From Dysgonomonas gadei ATCC BAA-286 (lineage in GTDB: Bacteria; Bacteroidota; Bacteroidia; Bacteroidales; Dysgonomonadaceae): a DNA stretch of 64,000 nucleotides. Positions 1 to 9,330 of this stretch are shown here, one piece after another. The notes beneath the pieces were generated by a model. The model did not search any database. It had not been told where the DNA came from and saw nothing but the letters and a program-made list of their open reading frames with translations. The stretch lies in assembly GCF_000213555.1 (NCBI RefSeq), contig NZ_GL891991.1:29987-93986 (forward strand), given 5' to 3'. The position numbers were made by a program, and so were the translations under genes. Within the stretch, counting starts at the first letter, position 1. Every line of letters starts with the position of its first letter.

Positions 1-168
1 AGGTAGGGCTCCGCCGATGATCAGACGGTCGTTGTGTGTATAAGTCATTAATACACTGTCAGCTTCAAATAATTTTTCTACCAGAAACTCTTTACGCAAT
101 TGCGCGGTGTCGTAACGTTTTACGTCGTCGGGATGTGTTCCCCAACGTTCTTCAATTACTGTTTTCAT
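1..168 (-). CDS. kduI: 4-deoxy-L-threo-5-hexosulose-uronate ketol-isomerase, N-terminal part
   Basis: Only the first 56 codons are in the window; the gene runs off the left edge. The protein starts MKTVIEERWG and continues with RKEFLVEKLFEADSV and THNDRLIIGGALP, which matches the start of KduI (E. coli has RNEFLVEKVF and SHIDRIIVGG). KduI isomerises the unsaturated uronate released from pectin or glycosaminoglycan fragments and feeds the cytoplasmic KDG route. It is last in a co-directional hexuronate block, 34 bp after uxaC, so it is probably co-transcribed. Confidence is limited only by truncation. Confidence 0.85.
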   Translation of the reverse strand, partial: MKTVIEERWGTHPDDVKRYDTAQLRKEFLVEKLFEADSVLMTYTHNDRLIIGGALP

Positions 169-202
169 TTCTTTATCCTTTATGTTTGGTTATTGATTTA
201 TT

Positions 203-1609
203 TTAAAATTTAAAAAATTCCTTCGCATTATAATATGATACATTTTCAACCAGCTTACCCAAGAAATCTAATTCCGATGAAGGCAGTAAACCTTGTTCTA
301 CATCTGAACCTATCAGGTTACACAAGATGCGGCGGAAATATTCGTGACGCGGATATGACAGGAAGCTGCGCGAGTCGGTCAGCATACCTACAAAACGGCT
401 TAACAAGCCTAAATTTGACAATGAGTTCATCTGCGCTTCCATCCCTGTTTTCTGGTCGAGGAACCACCATCCCGAACCGAACTGTATCTTTCCGGCAACC
501 GAACCATCCTGAAAGTTTCCTATCATGGTAGCAATCAGATCATTGTCGCGAGGATTCAGGTTGTAAATAATCGTTTTAGCCAGTTTATTGTCTGTATCCA
601 ATCTGTTGAGGAATTTCGACATGGCTTTTGCTATTGTGAAGTCTCCGATAGAATCAAAACCTGTATCCGGGCCTAATTTTTTAAACAGACGGGTATTATT
701 GTTGCGGATAGCGCCATAGTGAAACTGCTGTGTCCAGCCTTTCTCCCAGTCCATGATAGCCCCTTCGACAAGCATAGCCGATTTGAATTTGATGATTTCT
801 TCGTGTGTAAGCTCTTTCCCTCCATACACTTTATTGAAAATAGCATCTATTTCCACCTGTGTATAATCTTCTGCATAGAATTCTTCGATACCGTGGTCTG
901 ATAGTTTACAGCCGACACTGGCGAAGAAGTCGTGACGTTTGCGCAGTGCGGTGATCAGGTCGCTGAAATTGCTGATAGCTACGCCCGATACTTCCGATAG
1001 TTTTTCCACATATCCCCTGAATGCATCGGGTATCTCAACCGCCATAGCCTTATCGGGACGCCATGTAGGAAGCACCTTGATAGAGAATCCCTCATTCTTT
1101 AGAGCCAGATGATATTCCAGAGAATCTACAGGATCGTCTGTCGTACAAACAGCTTCCACATTGTAGTGCTTCATCAGCCCGCGAGCCGAGAATTGCGGAG
1201 TGCGCAGTTTGGCAGTACATTCGTCAAAAATTTCTTTAGCTGTTTCGGGTTTTAATATTTTTGTTACTCCGAATGCCGTTTTCAGTTCCAGGTGTGTCCA
1301 GTGATAGAGCGGGTTACGCATCGTATAAGGCACGGTTTCTGCCCATTTCTCAAATTTTTCCCAATCGGTGGTATCTTTTCCTGTGCAGTAGCGTTCATCC
1401 ACACCGTTAGTACGCATTGCGCGCCATTTGTAGTGGTCGCCACCCAGCCATATTTCACCCAGATTGTCGAACTGATAATCTTCCGCAACCAGTTTCGGGT
1501 CGAGATGGCAATGATAGTCTATAATAGGCAGATGTTTTGCATGCTGATGATACAGATATTCTGCCGTTTCGTTTTGTAATACGAAGTTATCGTCTAAAAA
1601 TTGTTTCAT
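203..1609 (-). CDS. uxaC: glucuronate (uronate) isomerase
   Basis: UxaC converts D-glucuronate to D-fructuronate and D-galacturonate to D-tagaturonate in the cytoplasm. The amidohydrolase-fold signature IIDYHCHLDPK lies near the N-terminus, and the whole length (468 aa) fits the family. An open frame extends upstream to 1636, but the extra nine residues are encoded by an AGCTA-type intergenic repeat; MKQFLDDNFVL at 1609 matches Bacteroidales UxaC N-termini, so I prefer that start. It lies between uxuA and kduI on the same strand, consistent with one uronate catabolic unit. Confidence 0.93.
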   Translation of the reverse strand: MKQFLDDNFVLQNETAEYLYHQHAKHLPIIDYHCHLDPKLVAEDYQFDNLGEIWLGGDHYKWRAMRTNGVDERYCTGKDTTDWEKFEKWAETVPYTMRNPLYHWTHLELKTAFGVTKILKPETAKEIFDECTAKLRTPQFSARGLMKHYNVEAVCTTDDPVDSLEYHLALKNEGFSIKVLPTWRPDKAMAVEIPDAFRGYVEKLSEVSGVAISNFSDLITALRKRHDFFASVGCKLSDHGIEEFYAEDYTQVEIDAIFNKVYGGKELTHEEIIKFKSAMLVEGAIMDWEKGWTQQFHYGAIRNNNTRLFKKLGPDTGFDSIGDFTIAKAMSKFLNRLDTDNKLAKTIIYNLNPRDNDLIATMIGNFQDGSVAGKIQFGSGWWFLDQKTGMEAQMNSLSNLGLLSRFVGMLTDSRSFLSYPRHEYFRRILCNLIGSDVEQGLLPSSELDFLGKLVENVSYYNAKEFFKF

Positions 1610-1703
1610 GATGAAAAAGCTTTTAGCTTTTAGCATTTAGCTATTAGCTGTTAATCAGAAATCTGGTCTGCTAACGGCTAATAGCTGACAGCTATCAGCT
1701 ATA
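1610..1703. repeat. AGCTA-rich intergenic repeat
   Basis: The uxuA-uxaC gap is filled with alternating TTTTAGC, ATTAGCTGTTA and GACAGCTATCAGCT words. The same vocabulary recurs near 5366, 5868, 21070, 33410 and 33500. Partial inverted symmetry could form hairpins. It also creates a spurious N-terminal extension of uxaC. Confidence 0.6.
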
Positions 1704-2874
1704 TTATATATAATGTTTTTGCTATACCTAGTTCCAATCCCCTGAGTTCGGCTAACCCTCTTAGACGGCCGATGCATGAGTAACCCGGATTTGTTTTTTT
1801 GTTCAGGTCATCGATCATCTGGTGTCCGTGGTCGGGACGGAAAGGAATGGAAATATTACGTTTTTGCTGTACTTCCAGAAATCCTTTCATTACACTGTAC
1901 ATATCCACATCGCCTTCCAGATGGTTTGCTTCGTAGAAATTGCCTTCCCTGTCGCGTTGGGTAGAGCGCAGATGAACAAAGTTTATTCTGTCGCCAAGAC
2001 GTTTTATCATATTCGGCAGGTCATTATCGGCTCTTACACCGAATGAACCTGTGCAGAAGCATAGCCCGTTCGATTTGTTAGGTACGGCCTCTACCAGTTT
2101 ATTGAAATCCGATTCTGTACTCAAGATGCGCGGAAGACCAAGGATAGGGTAGGGAGGGTCGTCAGGATGAATGGCCAAAACTGCATCCACTTCATCGGCT
2201 ACGGGTGCAATCTGACTAACAAAGTATATCAGGTTTTTCCTTAAAGTCTCTGCATCTATACCGTTATATCTGTCGAGTTGAGCCTGAAATTCCTGAAGTG
2301 TAAAACTCTCTTCCGCGCCGGGCAGTCCGGCTATCATATTGCGTACCAAAAGGTCTTTTTCTTCCTGAGACATGCTTTCGTAGCGAGCTTTCGCTTTAGC
2401 GATATCTCCGGCTGAATACTCTTTTTCCGCGCCCGGACGTTTAAGGAGGAATAATTCGAAGGCCATAAACGCAGCACGCTCGAAACGCAGGGCCTTAGAC
2501 CCGTCGGGCATGGTATAAGCCAAATCGGTACGTGTCCAGTCCAGTACCGGCATAAAGTTGTATGTGATGATCTTCACTCCGCACTTTGCCAGATTACGGA
2601 TACTTTCCTTGTAATTATTGATATATTCTTTGTAGTTTCCTTCCTGTGTCTTGATATGTTCGTGTACAGGAATACTTTCTACCACAGACCAGGTCAGCCC
2701 GGCCTTTTCAATAATGTCTTTGCGCTTTTGTATTTCTTCTACAGTCCACACTTCACCATTTTTGATGTGGTGCAGGGCTGTGACTATTCCGGTTGCTCCG
2801 GCTTGTCTTATATCTGCTAATGAGACAGGGTCGTTTGGCCCGTACCAGCGCCATGTTTGTTCGCTTAATATCAT
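1699..2874 (-). CDS. uxuA: mannonate dehydratase
   Basis: UxuA dehydrates D-mannonate to 2-keto-3-deoxygluconate, the third step of glucuronate catabolism. The 391-aa product has the family's xylose-isomerase-like TIM barrel features: N-terminal WRWYGPNDPVSLADIRQAGATGIVTALH, VVESIPVHE, the LAIHPDDPP metal-site region, GLCFCTGSFG and FRPDHGHQM near the C-terminus. Length matches family members (about 390 aa). It is transcribed after the SDR gene, 89 bp downstream, and before uxaC. I see no damage to the frame. Confidence 0.95.
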   Translation of the reverse strand: MILSEQTWRWYGPNDPVSLADIRQAGATGIVTALHHIKNGEVWTVEEIQKRKDIIEKAGLTWSVVESIPVHEHIKTQEGNYKEYINNYKESIRNLAKCGVKIITYNFMPVLDWTRTDLAYTMPDGSKALRFERAAFMAFELFLLKRPGAEKEYSAGDIAKAKARYESMSQEEKDLLVRNMIAGLPGAEESFTLQEFQAQLDRYNGIDAETLRKNLIYFVSQIAPVADEVDAVLAIHPDDPPYPILGLPRILSTESDFNKLVEAVPNKSNGLCFCTGSFGVRADNDLPNMIKRLGDRINFVHLRSTQRDREGNFYEANHLEGDVDMYSVMKGFLEVQQKRNISIPFRPDHGHQMIDDLNKKTNPGYSCIGRLRGLAELRGLELGIAKTLYII

Positions 2875-2963
2875 ATATAAACAATTAGTAAATTAGTAAA
2901 TATGCAGATTAGCAAATTCTTATAGAAATAATTATTAAATTTCCGAATATGCTAATTTGCTAA

Positions 2964-3779
2964 TTAAATTGAGAATGTATTGAATCCCCCGTCTACTACA
3001 AGTATAGAGCCGTTTACAAAACTGGAAGCATCGCTTACCAGATAATGTATAGCCCCCAGAAGTTCTTCCGATTCACCAAAGCGGCGGAATGGTGTGTGTG
3101 CGATAACCGATTTTGCACGGTCGGTATACGAACCATCGGGATTGAGCATCAGGTTCCTGTTTTGCTCTGTGATAAAGAAACCCGGGGCCAAAGCGTTTAC
3201 ACGGAAGCCTTCACCGAATTTCGTAGACAATTCCCCTGCCATGTATTCTGTAAAATTGGCCACAGCCGATTTTGCCACACCGTAACCCATAACACGGGTC
3301 AGCGGGCGGAAAGATGACATGGATGCTATATTTATTATATTCCCTTTCCCATTGTCTACCATTGCTTTTGCAAATACAAGGGTAGGGATAACCGTACCGA
3401 AGAGGTTAAGATCGATTACGTCTTTGAATGCATCTACCTTGACATCGAATATTGTTTTGTCCGGCGGGATAGTTGCTCCCGGCATGTTTCCTCCGGCAGC
3501 ATTTATAAGTACATCGATCTTTCCATATGCTTTAAGTATCTCCTCCCTGTTTTGTACCAGATTTTCTTCGTTCATGGCATCTGATACAAGAAACATTGCT
3601 TCGTCTCCTTTGGCTTTAATCTTAGCGGCCAAGGCCTCACCTTTTTCTTTCGAACGTCCGAGTATAACTACTTTAGCTCCTTCCGATGCCAGATATTCTG
3701 CCATTTGCGAACCTAAAATACCATATCCTCCTGTGATGAGGACTACTTTTCCGTCGATGTTGAACAAGCTGTTTTTCAT
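2964..3779 (-). CDS. SDR-family D-mannonate oxidoreductase (fructuronate reductase role)
   Basis: A 271-aa classical short-chain dehydrogenase. The NAD(P)-binding glycine motif TGGYGILG is at residues 16-23, NAAG near 93, and the catalytic Ser153, Tyr166 and Lys170 are present. Its position between the regulator and uxuA suggests it reduces D-fructuronate to D-mannonate, filling the UxuB step; E. coli UxuB belongs to a different family, and Bacteroidota commonly use an SDR here. The substrate assignment is therefore from context. The flanks (2880-2963 and 3780-3886) hold short TTAGCAAATTAG-type and GAGTTACAAGTTA-type repeat words. Confidence 0.8.
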   Translation of the reverse strand: MKNSLFNIDGKVVLITGGYGILGSQMAEYLASEGAKVVILGRSKEKGEALAAKIKAKGDEAMFLVSDAMNEENLVQNREEILKAYGKIDVLINAAGGNMPGATIPPDKTIFDVKVDAFKDVIDLNLFGTVIPTLVFAKAMVDNGKGNIINIASMSSFRPLTRVMGYGVAKSAVANFTEYMAGELSTKFGEGFRVNALAPGFFITEQNRNLMLNPDGSYTDRAKSVIAHTPFRRFGESEELLGAIHYLVSDASSFVNGSILVVDGGFNTFSI

Positions 3780-3886
3780 TTTTAGTTACGAGTTACAAGT
3801 TATGGATTACAAGTTTTCAGGCTTCAAGTTTACCCATTACTTATTGTTATTTTTAATTTTTAGTTTTTCACGTTACATTTAGATTC

Positions 3887-4966
3887 CTATAATTTATAGT
3901 TGTTATAATAATCTACATTTTCCTTTATGAGTATGTCTATAGGCATAAAGTTGGTTTTCTCCGGTTCTTGTTTAAACAGAAAATAATTTGCCAGTGCCTT
4001 GATAGCGTCATATCCCTGCAATTCGGGGCGTTGAGAAAGTATGAATGAAATCTGTCCGCTTTTGAGCGCCCTTATATTACGTTCTATAGCATCATGCCCC
4101 ACCAACCGGACTCTTTCGCGTAAAGCCGGTTTAGCTTTTTCCAGCAGGGCGATTAGTTCGTATATCCGCGAGTTTAATACTATGCCGCCTACCAGAGTAT
4201 CGCTTTGAGAAAGGATATCCTCGAGTTTTTCCAGTCCGGCAGGATGGTTGTCCGGATCTATTTCCACATGATGTATTTTACCTTTATAATCAGATTGGGA
4301 AAGGCATTTCATAAAACCTTGTTCACGAGTCTTCATTTGTACAGATATCTCTTTATACTTGAATCGCACATGCGCGATGAAAATATCGGCATCGAGACCA
4401 ATTTCCTTCAGGAGCAGTTTTGCTGCTATATTTCCACTACCTAAGGAATCACCGCCAAAGTATGCGAGGTCTTTTTGTTTTTGAATGTCCGAATCAATGT
4501 ATATATATGGAATGTCTTTTTCGTCGAGTTCTTTAGACAGGTTTACAACCAGTTCACCGAAAAGGGTGGCCAGCAGTACGCCATCAAAATCTTTTTCTTT
4601 AAACTTGTCCGCTGCTTTGAGAAAAGAAAAACGGTCGTACTGGTTGAAATGGAAATATTCGACACTTATATTGAATTTCCTCATCTCATCTCCTGCACGA
4701 TTTATACCGTCACAAACAAGCTCCCAATAATCGCCTTCCGAATAGGTGGGCGCGATAACGGCGAACTTATAACTGCGTTTCGACGCAAGGAAACGTGCTA
4801 CCAGATTAGGCTCGTAATTGATTTCTTTCAGAATAGCTTCTACCTTGATACGTTTTTCTTCCGACACTCGTCCCCTATTATGCAGAACACGGTCTACAGT
4901 TCCTGTTGAGACACCTGCAAGTTTAGCTATATCTACAATTCGTATATTACTATTATCTTTTTTCAT
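3887..4966 (-). CDS. LacI-family transcriptional regulator of uronate genes
   Basis: About 359 aa. The N-terminal LacI helix-turn-helix (IVDIAKLAGVSTGTVDRVLHN, residues 10-30) and hinge are followed by a periplasmic-binding-protein-like effector domain (FAVIAPTYSEGDYW to the C-terminus). The open frame continues upstream to 5056, but those residues are encoded by the operator palindromes and do not resemble the family, so ATG 4966 is chosen. It is first in the uronate block and likely controls it, responding to a uronate or keto-deoxy sugar; the effector is inferred from neighbours only. Confidence 0.88.
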   Translation of the reverse strand: MKKDNSNIRIVDIAKLAGVSTGTVDRVLHNRGRVSEEKRIKVEAILKEINYEPNLVARFLASKRSYKFAVIAPTYSEGDYWELVCDGINRAGDEMRKFNISVEYFHFNQYDRFSFLKAADKFKEKDFDGVLLATLFGELVVNLSKELDEKDIPYIYIDSDIQKQKDLAYFGGDSLGSGNIAAKLLLKEIGLDADIFIAHVRFKYKEISVQMKTREQGFMKCLSQSDYKGKIHHVEIDPDNHPAGLEKLEDILSQSDTLVGGIVLNSRIYELIALLEKAKPALRERVRLVGHDAIERNIRALKSGQISFILSQRPELQGYDAIKALANYFLFKQEPEKTNFMPIDILIKENVDYYNNYKL

Positions 4967-4987
4967 TTTTTGCAGAAAAAATTTAAT

Positions 4988-5054
4988 TGTGTGCGCACAC
5001 ACATTTCTACAAAAGTAATTATTTTTATTAACTACACAATGCGTGTGCGCACAC
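4988..5054. promoter_or_regulatory. tandem LacI-type operators
   Basis: Two near-identical palindromes lie 22 and 77 bp upstream of the regulator's start: TGTGTGCGCACACA (4988-5001, perfect 14 bp) and GTGTGCGCACAC (5043-5054, perfect 12 bp). Both are centred on CG, as is usual for LacI-family sites. Their centres are 54 bp apart, about five helical turns, which would suit looping. Autoregulation by the adjacent protein is the simplest reading (inference). Confidence 0.65.
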
Positions 5055-5582
5055 ATATTTTTGAGAAAATATTTTAAAACACTAATATTTAATATATTAC
5101 AATCTTTACTAAAAGATGAATATGTTGTAGGGCATATTTTAACGTCCGCATATCTAATAATACAGCAGTATGCTTCTTAATTTTACTTTTTGTTATATTG
5201 TGTGCCAAAATATCGCGTCCCGAAGAGATTTACCTCCCGCAAAAGGGATAAAAGTAAGTATATACACTATCATGGCGATATAAAGCTCAAGAAAAACCTG
5301 ACCAAATTCAATCAAATAACACGTAAAAAAGAGTGCTACTTTCTTTATATTACTTTATCTATATGTATAAGCTTTTAGCCGTTAGCTGATAGCTTGTAAT
5401 TCTTTGAAATATTGATGGCCCCTCCAACCTCCCAAAAAGGAAGCAACAGAGAAAGTAAAAAGCTAATTAGCTCCGTTGACCGTTGTTTCTTAATTTTTCA
5501 TTCTTAATTATTAATTGTTTTCCGTGTTACCTATGTTATCTTTTAACTACTTATGGTTAACGAATGTAAAAACGATAAGATA

Positions 5583-5634
5583 AAAATAGTGAAAAACTGT
5601 CAGATGCGTCAGGTTTTAACGAAATATAGTTAAT
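5583..5634 (+). repeat. dispersed TGTCA-N4-TGTCA-type repeat, copy A
   Basis: Contains ACTGTCAGATGCGTCAGGTT followed by an ATATAGTTAAT tail. The reverse complement of 33299-33350 matches it over about 50 bp with few differences. Related shorter copies are at 13461-13500 (minus) and 48424-48465 (plus). Confidence 0.65.
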
Positions 5635-5726
5635 AAATGCAAATAAGGTAATGAGCTATGAAATTCACTTCAGTATAACCAAGCGCAACATTGTTAACTG
5701 ATGACTGCAAACTGTTCACCGAAACA

Positions 5727-6080
5727 AGTGTTACCTTTGTTACTTTTTAACAAGTAGTAAGTTTTAAGTACTAAGTTGAAAGTTATATGAGATACGAGTA
5801 GGCAAGACACGAGATACAAGTTGTTAACTGATGACTGTTCGCTGTAAAGCCACTTATGCGATAGCCAAAGCTAACGGCTAATAGCTATCAGCTAAAAGCT
5901 GAAATATCTGTTACTTTTGTTACTTTTTTAGGCCTTGGCATCCACGGGAAAGAATACTATTACCAGATGACAGCTAACTGTTCACTTAAAATGTTACCTT
6001 TGTTTAAGTGCTGCTACAAGTAAAGGAGATGTAAGTTATTTTCTGCTTACTGTGAAAAGTGTTACCTTTTACTATTTTAG
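5727..6080 (+). repeat. cluster of GTTACCTTTGTTAC words
   Basis: Copies around 5729, 5908, 5991 and 6058 share TGTTACCTTTGTTAC followed by a T-run, sometimes truncated. TACCTTTG inside the word also fits the Bacteroidota -7 box TAnnTTTG, so one copy could act as a promoter for the fucosidase, but the repetition suggests a repeat family. Similar words precede the oligopeptidase gene at about 21171 and 21270. Confidence 0.5.
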
Positions 6081-6174
6081 GGGAAATATAAGGCACAAAG
6101 TTCTTAATTTAAACACCCTTAAAAAAACGATATTATTATAAACTTAATTCATAACCATTAAAGACACACAGAAA

Positions 6175-8037
6175 ATGAAAAAGAAGACCGGATTAATAAG
6201 TATCATGCTTGTATTGATTACTTTATCTTCGTGCAAAACCGAAGTGAAAGAACCAACGGCTTATGGGGCATTACCTACCGAACAACAGATAAAATGGCAA
6301 GAGCTGGAATATTATATGTTTATCCACTTGGGACCTAATACCTTTACTGATGTAGAATGGGGAGATGGGAAAGAAGATCCTAAAATATTTAATCCTACCG
6401 ACCTAAATACAGACCAATGGGCTGCTACAGCTAAAGCGGCAGGAATGAAGGCAATCATAATAACAGCCAAACACCATGACGGTTTTTGCTTGTGGCCAAG
6501 CGAATACAGTACGCATACTGTGCGTGAAAGCAAATGGAAAGACGGAAAAGGAGACATATTAAAGGATTTGGCCGAATCGTGCGAAAAATACGGATTACTT
6601 TTAGGTGTTTATCTTTCTCCATGGGATCAGAACCATCCGGCTTACAATACACCTGAGTACAACCAGATATTTGCAAATACCCTCAACGAAGTACATTCCA
6701 ATTATGGTGATATATTCGAACAATGGTTTGATGGAGCAAATGATGGAACATCCAGACAGGTATATGATTGGGACTTGTTCCACAAGACAGTTTTCGAAAA
6801 GCATCCGCATGCCATAATATTCAGTGATGTGGGCCCCGGATGCCGCTGGGTAGGAAATGAAAGAGGATATGCCGGTGAAACAAACTGGTCGATGATAAAT
6901 GCAGAGGGATACACTCCCGGAGCAAATGCTCCGGATATAAAAACACTGAACGAAGGATTACCTGATGGTAAAGAATGGATCCCAGCCGAAGTAGATGTAT
7001 CTATCCGCCCCGGATGGTTCTACAGCCCGGCTACAGACGACAAGGTAAAATCTGTATCTCACCTGATGGATATATATTACTCATCGGTAGGAAGAAACGG
7101 CAACCTGCTCCTTAATGTTCCACCTGACAGAAGAGGGCAAATACATCCAAACGATTCGATTCGCCTCATGGAATTTAAAGAAGCACGGGAGAAGGCTCTT
7201 CAAACAAATCTTGCTAAAGACGTGAAAGCCACAGTAAGTAATACCCGTGGAAATTCAGATAAGTATTCAGCTTCAAACCTGTTCGATGGAGACAAAAGTA
7301 CATATTGGGCTACTGATGATGGTATAAAAACAGCCTCGATAGAAGTTGACTTCGGAAAAACAGTTATGTTTAATAGAATATTATTGCAAGAACATATTGT
7401 CCTCGGGCAAAGAATAGCTGAATTTGACGTAAAATACTGGAACGATAAAGAGCAAATATGGAGTGATTTAGCCAGTGCCACAACAATAGGATATAAAAGA
7501 ATCTTATGCACACCTCAGGTTTCGTCTTCAAAGATAAAGATCGGCATTACCAAATCTCTGGCCGAACCATTACTTAATAATCTTGAGGTGTATAACGCTC
7601 CTGAAATCGTCTCATCTATAACCGAAGGAGAAAGACAAATTAATAGAAAAGATGTAAAATCTGTCATCAAGCCATCGAAGGACAACATTACTACAAAGAA
7701 AAAAGACGGGACAATTCTTTATACAGAAAAGAAGGAAAAGCCCACTATTATCGAAATGGATAGAGAGAGCTTAATCCGAGGATTTAAGTTTACTCCGGAT
7801 ATATCCGGAGAAAAAGGTACAATTCAAAGGTATAATTGTTACTATAGTTTTAACGGGATGGAATGGAAAACTGTTATTTCCAACGGTATATTTAATAATA
7901 TTAAGAACAATCCGATGACGCAGGAAGTTTCGTTTCCAACAGCTGTTCGCGCAAAATTTATAAAAATAGAACCTATAGTATTAACTGAAAGTAATGACAA
8001 TGAATATACTTACTGTACAATTGATATTATCCTCTAG
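6175..8037 (+). CDS. alpha-L-fucosidase (GH29) lipoprotein with C-terminal discoidin-like domain
   Basis: 620 aa. A lipoprotein signal ends in LSSC (Cys20). The GH29 barrel follows (about 35-340), with KHHDGFCLW at 99-107 and the likely nucleophile Asp186 in QWFDGAND. A region with NLFDGDKSTYW (about 350-480) looks like an F5/8 type C (CBM32-like) module, and a further beta-rich tail reaches the end. The enzyme would release alpha-linked fucose from glycans at the cell surface or in the periplasm. It stands alone, not in a SusCD locus. Exact linkage specificity cannot be read. Confidence 0.9.
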   Translation: MKKKTGLISIMLVLITLSSCKTEVKEPTAYGALPTEQQIKWQELEYYMFIHLGPNTFTDVEWGDGKEDPKIFNPTDLNTDQWAATAKAAGMKAIIITAKHHDGFCLWPSEYSTHTVRESKWKDGKGDILKDLAESCEKYGLLLGVYLSPWDQNHPAYNTPEYNQIFANTLNEVHSNYGDIFEQWFDGANDGTSRQVYDWDLFHKTVFEKHPHAIIFSDVGPGCRWVGNERGYAGETNWSMINAEGYTPGANAPDIKTLNEGLPDGKEWIPAEVDVSIRPGWFYSPATDDKVKSVSHLMDIYYSSVGRNGNLLLNVPPDRRGQIHPNDSIRLMEFKEAREKALQTNLAKDVKATVSNTRGNSDKYSASNLFDGDKSTYWATDDGIKTASIEVDFGKTVMFNRILLQEHIVLGQRIAEFDVKYWNDKEQIWSDLASATTIGYKRILCTPQVSSSKIKIGITKSLAEPLLNNLEVYNAPEIVSSITEGERQINRKDVKSVIKPSKDNITTKKKDGTILYTEKKEKPTIIEMDRESLIRGFKFTPDISGEKGTIQRYNCYYSFNGMEWKTVISNGIFNNIKNNPMTQEVSFPTAVRAKFIKIEPIVLTESNDNEYTYCTIDIIL

Positions 8038-8104
8038 TTTGGAGTTAAAAAAAATTCAGAGTGTAATTTTATGCTGTACAGTAGAGCAAATATTATATGT
8101 TATA

Positions 8105-8150
8105 GGAAACAATCCGGCTTATAAGAATCCAAGAGCCGGATTGTTCCTTC
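8105..8150 (+). terminator. hairpin after the fucosidase gene
   Basis: ACAATCCGGCT (8109-8119) pairs with AGCCGGATTGT (8134-8144) around a 14-nt loop; the run TTCCTTC follows. Strong stem but a weak T tract. Confidence 0.55.
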
Positions 8151-8302
8151 AACAAACAAATAAGCTTAATAAAATGAGAATAACAGATAATAAAAAGCAA
8201 GGTAATGCCGAGGAATGATTGGTCTAAAAAAGAATATGCTATACAAATTATATATATGCATAAAAAAATAAGCTAATAATCAATGATTACTAGCTTATCT
8301 TG

Positions 8303-8377
8303 TCGGGATACCAGGATTCGAACCTGGGACCCCCTGCTCCCAAAGCAGGTGCGCTAACCGGACTGCGCTACATCCCG
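8303..8377 (-). tRNA. tRNA-Pro (anticodon UGG)
   Basis: Read on the minus strand, a complete cloverleaf begins CGGGATG, with D-arm GCGCAGTCCGGTTAGCGC, anticodon stem-loop CCTGC-TTTGGGA-GCAGG (anticodon TGG) and T-arm CCAGG-TTCGAAT-CCTGG. The acceptor stem closes with TATCCCG and discriminator A. CCA is not encoded. It stands between the fucosidase terminator and the DUF5020 gene. Confidence 0.96.
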
Positions 8378-8570
8378 TTTTTTGCGTATAGCGGTGCAAA
8401 GGTATGACATTTTTTTATATTTCAAAACAAATAAAGAAAAAATTACAAAACATATTTTTTGTCACTTTTTAATCCTTTTATAAATAAGCATTTTAACACC
8501 ATATAAAATAGTATAGATAAATTTATTCTGTTAAATAGTATCGGAAATATCAACAGGCGCTTTTTTTGTT

Positions 8571-8578
8571 TATTTTTG
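8571..8578 (+). promoter_or_regulatory. -7 box upstream of the DUF5020 gene
   Basis: TATTTTTG fits TAnnTTTG and sits 25 bp before the start codon. No convincing -33 TTTG at the right spacing. Confidence 0.5.
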
Positions 8579-8603
8579 CATCTAAATCTCAAATCTTATA
8601 ATT

Positions 8604-9317
8604 ATGGTTAAAAAGGTATTCTTCTCTTTAGGGCTATTAATGCTTTCATTTTCAGCGTACGCGCAAAATCTTCAGTTGCATTTCGATCCGCGCCATGCAT
8701 TACATGGAAACAAAATCTCAGATAAAAACTATTTCACAGCAACATTTGAAATGTTCAAACCGGACAAATGGGGTTCGACATTTATGTTTGTGGATCTGGA
8801 TTTTAACCAAAGCCGGGGAAACATTGGTACTATGTATCTCGAAATTGCCCGCGACATTAAATTAGGCAAAAGCCCTGTTATGGCTCACGTCGAGTTTAAT
8901 GGTGGTGTAGGAAAGGCCGAGAACTTCGGGTTCTCAATAGCAAATGCATATATGGCCGGTGCATCATACTCCACAATGGTAGGCAAAGCCGTTTTAGGAA
9001 CATATGTTGTATATAAGTACAACGCCTTTGAGAAAGTGAGTAACGACGTACAATGGACCGTTACATGGGGTGTCGACTTGTGCAATAACAAATTCAGAGT
9101 TTGCGGGTTTATGGATGTCTGGACACAAAACAAGGCTAAAACCCATGCAGATCCCACCAGCGGCAAAGAGATCGTATTTCTGACCGAACCTCAGTTCTGG
9201 TATAATGTTAGCCCTAATCTGGCTTTAGGTAGTGAAATAGAAATCAGCAATAATTTCCTCACTAATAAAGACAAAGCGTACATCAACCCTACAATAGCCG
9301 CTAAGTGGAACTTCTAA
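8604..9317 (+). CDS. outer-membrane DUF5020-like beta-barrel protein
   Basis: 237 aa with a clear signal peptide (MVKKVFFSLGLLMLSFSAYAQ). The mature part alternates short amphipathic strands rich in aromatic residues and ends in aromatic WNF, as outer-membrane barrels do. It resembles the DUF5020 family, distantly reminiscent of Tsx nucleoside channels (recollection, not tested). It is only 13 bp upstream of a purine permease, so the two may be an outer-membrane channel and inner-membrane transporter for the same nucleobases (inference). Confidence 0.75.
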   Translation: MVKKVFFSLGLLMLSFSAYAQNLQLHFDPRHALHGNKISDKNYFTATFEMFKPDKWGSTFMFVDLDFNQSRGNIGTMYLEIARDIKLGKSPVMAHVEFNGGVGKAENFGFSIANAYMAGASYSTMVGKAVLGTYVVYKYNAFEKVSNDVQWTVTWGVDLCNNKFRVCGFMDVWTQNKAKTHADPTSGKEIVFLTEPQFWYNVSPNLALGSEIEISNNFLTNKDKAYINPTIAAKWNF

Positions 9318-9330
9318 GATTTGAAAAACA

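Larger units (their letters stand above)
5057..6174. other. long divergent intergenic region packed with short repeats
   Basis: I see no credible gene here. It holds mosaic repeat words: a TTTATCTATAT/AGCTA/TTCTTTGAAATATTGAT block (about 5349-5414), a TGTCA-type block (5583-5634), several GTTACCTTTGTTAC copies (about 5524, 5727, 5907, 5991, 6057), a GAGATACGAGTAG block (about 5788-5815) and AGCTA words (5868-5903). Any promoters for the regulator (leftward) and the fucosidase (rightward) must lie within it. Confidence 0.6.

Noticed and set aside
4967..5056. N-terminal extension of the LacI-type regulator (MCAHTHCVVN...)
   Set aside because: It is encoded by the operator palindromes and does not resemble LacI proteins; MKKDNSN at 4966 precedes the HTH directly.
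5057..6174. CRISPR array in the repeat-rich gap
   Set aside because: Repeat words are irregularly spaced and of several types, with no uniform repeat-spacer units and no cas genes nearby.
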